Assembly: GCA_900465915.1 (NCBI GenBank)
Contig: UBKJ01000012.1
Coordinates: forward strand, 122,625-186,624
Reading direction: 5' to 3'
Source of the DNA: Hyphomicrobiales bacterium
Lineage (GTDB): Bacteria; Pseudomonadota; Alphaproteobacteria; Rhizobiales; Rhizobiaceae
Length of the DNA stretch: 64,000 bases
In this document: in pieces, positions 62,950-64,000 of the stretch
Numbering within the stretch: position 1 is the stretch's first letter
How the letters are laid out: each line of letters begins with the position of its first letter
Position numbers and translations under genes: made by a program
The notes under the pieces: model-generated
Seen by the model: only the letters and a program-made list of their open reading frames with translations
Database searches by the model: none
Told to the model about the DNA's origin: nothing

Positions 62950-63852
62950 ATGACCGACACCCTCAGCACTTGCGCGCTGGATAATTGCGCCGTTATCGTT
63001 GAACAGCGCGACAAGCACGCCGTTTGGGCGCTGTTCGAGCGCATGGGCTTCAAATTGCACCCTTTGGGACGCCAGCATGGGCCGCTCGCCGATCATGGCG
63101 ATGTGCAGCATGGAACCGGCTCGCGCACGATCAATTTCAAGGTTAGCGGTTATTTCGAGATGATCGGCATCGAGGAGTCCGATCGTCCGTCGCCGTCCCG
63201 CTATCCCGAGCGTCTGGCGGAGATCGGAAGCCACATGGCCAAGGTCACCATTGGCGTGCCGGATGCGGACGCCACCTGCGCGGCGCTGGAAGCGATGGGC
63301 GAGCCGGGAGCGTCGCCGAGCCATGTAGGCCGCAAGTTCGTCCGCGAGAATGGCGCGCTACAGGAATGCAAATTCTATCTGTTCCGCTATCCGGGCAAGT
63401 CCATCATGGATTTGCAGCTGATCGGCGGTCAGCATCTGACGCCCAACGTGACCTGGCAACCGGATCTGCTGGAACATGAGAACGGAACCGTCGTGCTCGC
63501 AGCCGCGGGTATGGTTTCGAACGATCCTGAAGCCTTGCGCGCAGGTTTCGCCAAACTGCTCAGCCTCGATGAAAGCAGCTATCTTCCCGATGGAGGTCTG
63601 CAACTTGGCGGTGGGACGCGGCTCGAAATTCACAAGCCGGATCATTATTCGTGGACGCAACGTCCAATTGAACTGCCTGAAAATGGCGGCGCGATGTATA
63701 GCGAGGTCGTTTTCGGCGTGGAGTCCCTCGACAAGACTCGCGCCCGTTTGAAGAAGGGCGATATCGCCTTCATCGAAGCCGACGATAGCATTTTGGTCGA
63801 CCTAACCGGTTTCGTCCGAACCGTCTTCCGCTTCATCGAATGGCGTGGTTGA
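62950..63852 (+). CDS. VOC-family (glyoxalase-like) protein
   Basis: A 300-residue protein with two glyoxalase/dioxygenase-like halves. The first begins LDNCAVIVEQRDKHAVWALF and contains NFKVSGYFEMIGIEESD; the second begins NGTVVLAAAGMVSNDPEALR and has GGGTRLEIHKPDHYSW and AMYSEVVFGVESLDKTRARL. His and Glu residues in each half could bind a metal. It may be a dioxygenase, lyase or isomerase acting on the product of the KstD-like enzyme. ATG at 62950 follows AAAGGAG. Confidence 0.82.
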   Translation: MTDTLSTCALDNCAVIVEQRDKHAVWALFERMGFKLHPLGRQHGPLADHGDVQHGTGSRTINFKVSGYFEMIGIEESDRPSPSRYPERLAEIGSHMAKVTIGVPDADATCAALEAMGEPGASPSHVGRKFVRENGALQECKFYLFRYPGKSIMDLQLIGGQHLTPNVTWQPDLLEHENGTVVLAAAGMVSNDPEALRAGFAKLLSLDESSYLPDGGLQLGGGTRLEIHKPDHYSWTQRPIELPENGGAMYSEVVFGVESLDKTRARLKKGDIAFIEADDSILVDLTGFVRTVFRFIEWRG

Positions 63853-63871
63853 GGCGTTCCAAAGTTGAAGC

Positions 63872-63906
63872 GAACACGCCGGGAACCTCGAGTTCCCGGC
63901 GTGTTC
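63872..63906 (+). terminator. Terminator at the end of the island operon
   Basis: GAACACGCCGGGAAC, CTCGA loop, GTTCCCGGCGTGTTC, then ATTTTGTG: a perfect 15-bp stem 19 bp after the VOC gene. Confidence 0.9.
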
Positions 63907-63910
63907 ATTT

Positions 63911-64000
63911 TGTGATTAGGCATGGAATAAGGACCCCGCAAATGGGGTGATCGGCGTCCAAACGGGACCCCCATCTGCGATGGGGTTACAACAGCCTCCG
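63911..64000. mobile_element. Probable end of an IS21-family insertion sequence (cut by window end)
   Basis: TGATTAGGCATGGAATAAGGACCCC (split for length; 63913-63937) and TGATCGGCGTCC...GGGACCCC (63948-63971) are two related copies of one short motif, in tandem 35 bp apart. Multiple terminal repeats of this kind, with 'GATCGGCGTCCAAA-GGGACCCC', are typical of IS21 ends as I remember them. The transposase genes would lie beyond the window. Confidence 0.55.

Overview
The window is GC-rich, densely coded alphaproteobacterial DNA, most likely from the order Hyphomicrobiales (Rhizobiales). The placement rests on ctrA, on chpT next to eipA and sciP, on a short palindromic repeat of a type I associate with this order, and on an aminoacyl-carrier-protein ligase of the Bradyrhizobium/Agrobacterium type. 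I cannot name a genus. All positions were read by eye, and no database search was run.

Layout. 1-8.7 kb is amino-acid and redox metabolism: a cut-off LysR regulator, a DAO-family flavoprotein, Tex, an ArsR regulator with an old-yellow-enzyme reductase, and an Lrp regulator divergent from arginase and ornithine cyclodeaminase (arginine to proline). 8.8-16.3 kb holds a tandem alpha/beta hydrolase convergent with an unusual minus-strand operon: carrier protein, acyl-CoA-dehydrogenase-like flavoprotein, amino acid:carrier-protein ligase, DUF1839 protein and GH2 glycosidase. This is the best candidate for an undescribed pathway. 16.5-20.7 kb has a group III truncated hemoglobin and a CecR-type efflux operon with a 30-bp perfect palindrome at its head. 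21.4-25.3 kb has ctrA, preceded by a dense cluster of GANTC sites, then fliJ and two nucleotide-sugar genes, followed by tRNA-Met. 26-34 kb has a sialyltransferase-like orphan, a ROK repressor and a sugar ABC transporter whose ATPase is fused to a permease. 34-37 kb has tad pilus pseudopilin genes. 37-40.3 kb has a receiver protein, chpT, eipA, a coiled-coil membrane protein and sciP, so several parts of the CtrA network lie in one window. 40.4-49.3 kb has mnmA, a SpoU methyltransferase, an ArsR gene broken by a stop codon, hugZ and a five-gene peptide ABC operon.

From about 49.4 kb to the end the third codon positions are visibly less GC-rich. This part looks like an accessory catabolic island: a ProC-like reductase, a branched-chain-type ABC transporter (SBP, two permeases, two ATPases), a second DAO-family flavoprotein, a GntR/FCD regulator, a polar amino-acid ABC transporter, and a DUF3303 / KstD-like flavoprotein / VOC operon. 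It ends at sequence resembling the repeated end of an IS21-family insertion sequence. The likely logic is uptake of nitrogenous or organic-acid compounds by two transporters, oxidation by flavoproteins and control by the GntR protein. The substrate cannot be read from the sequence.
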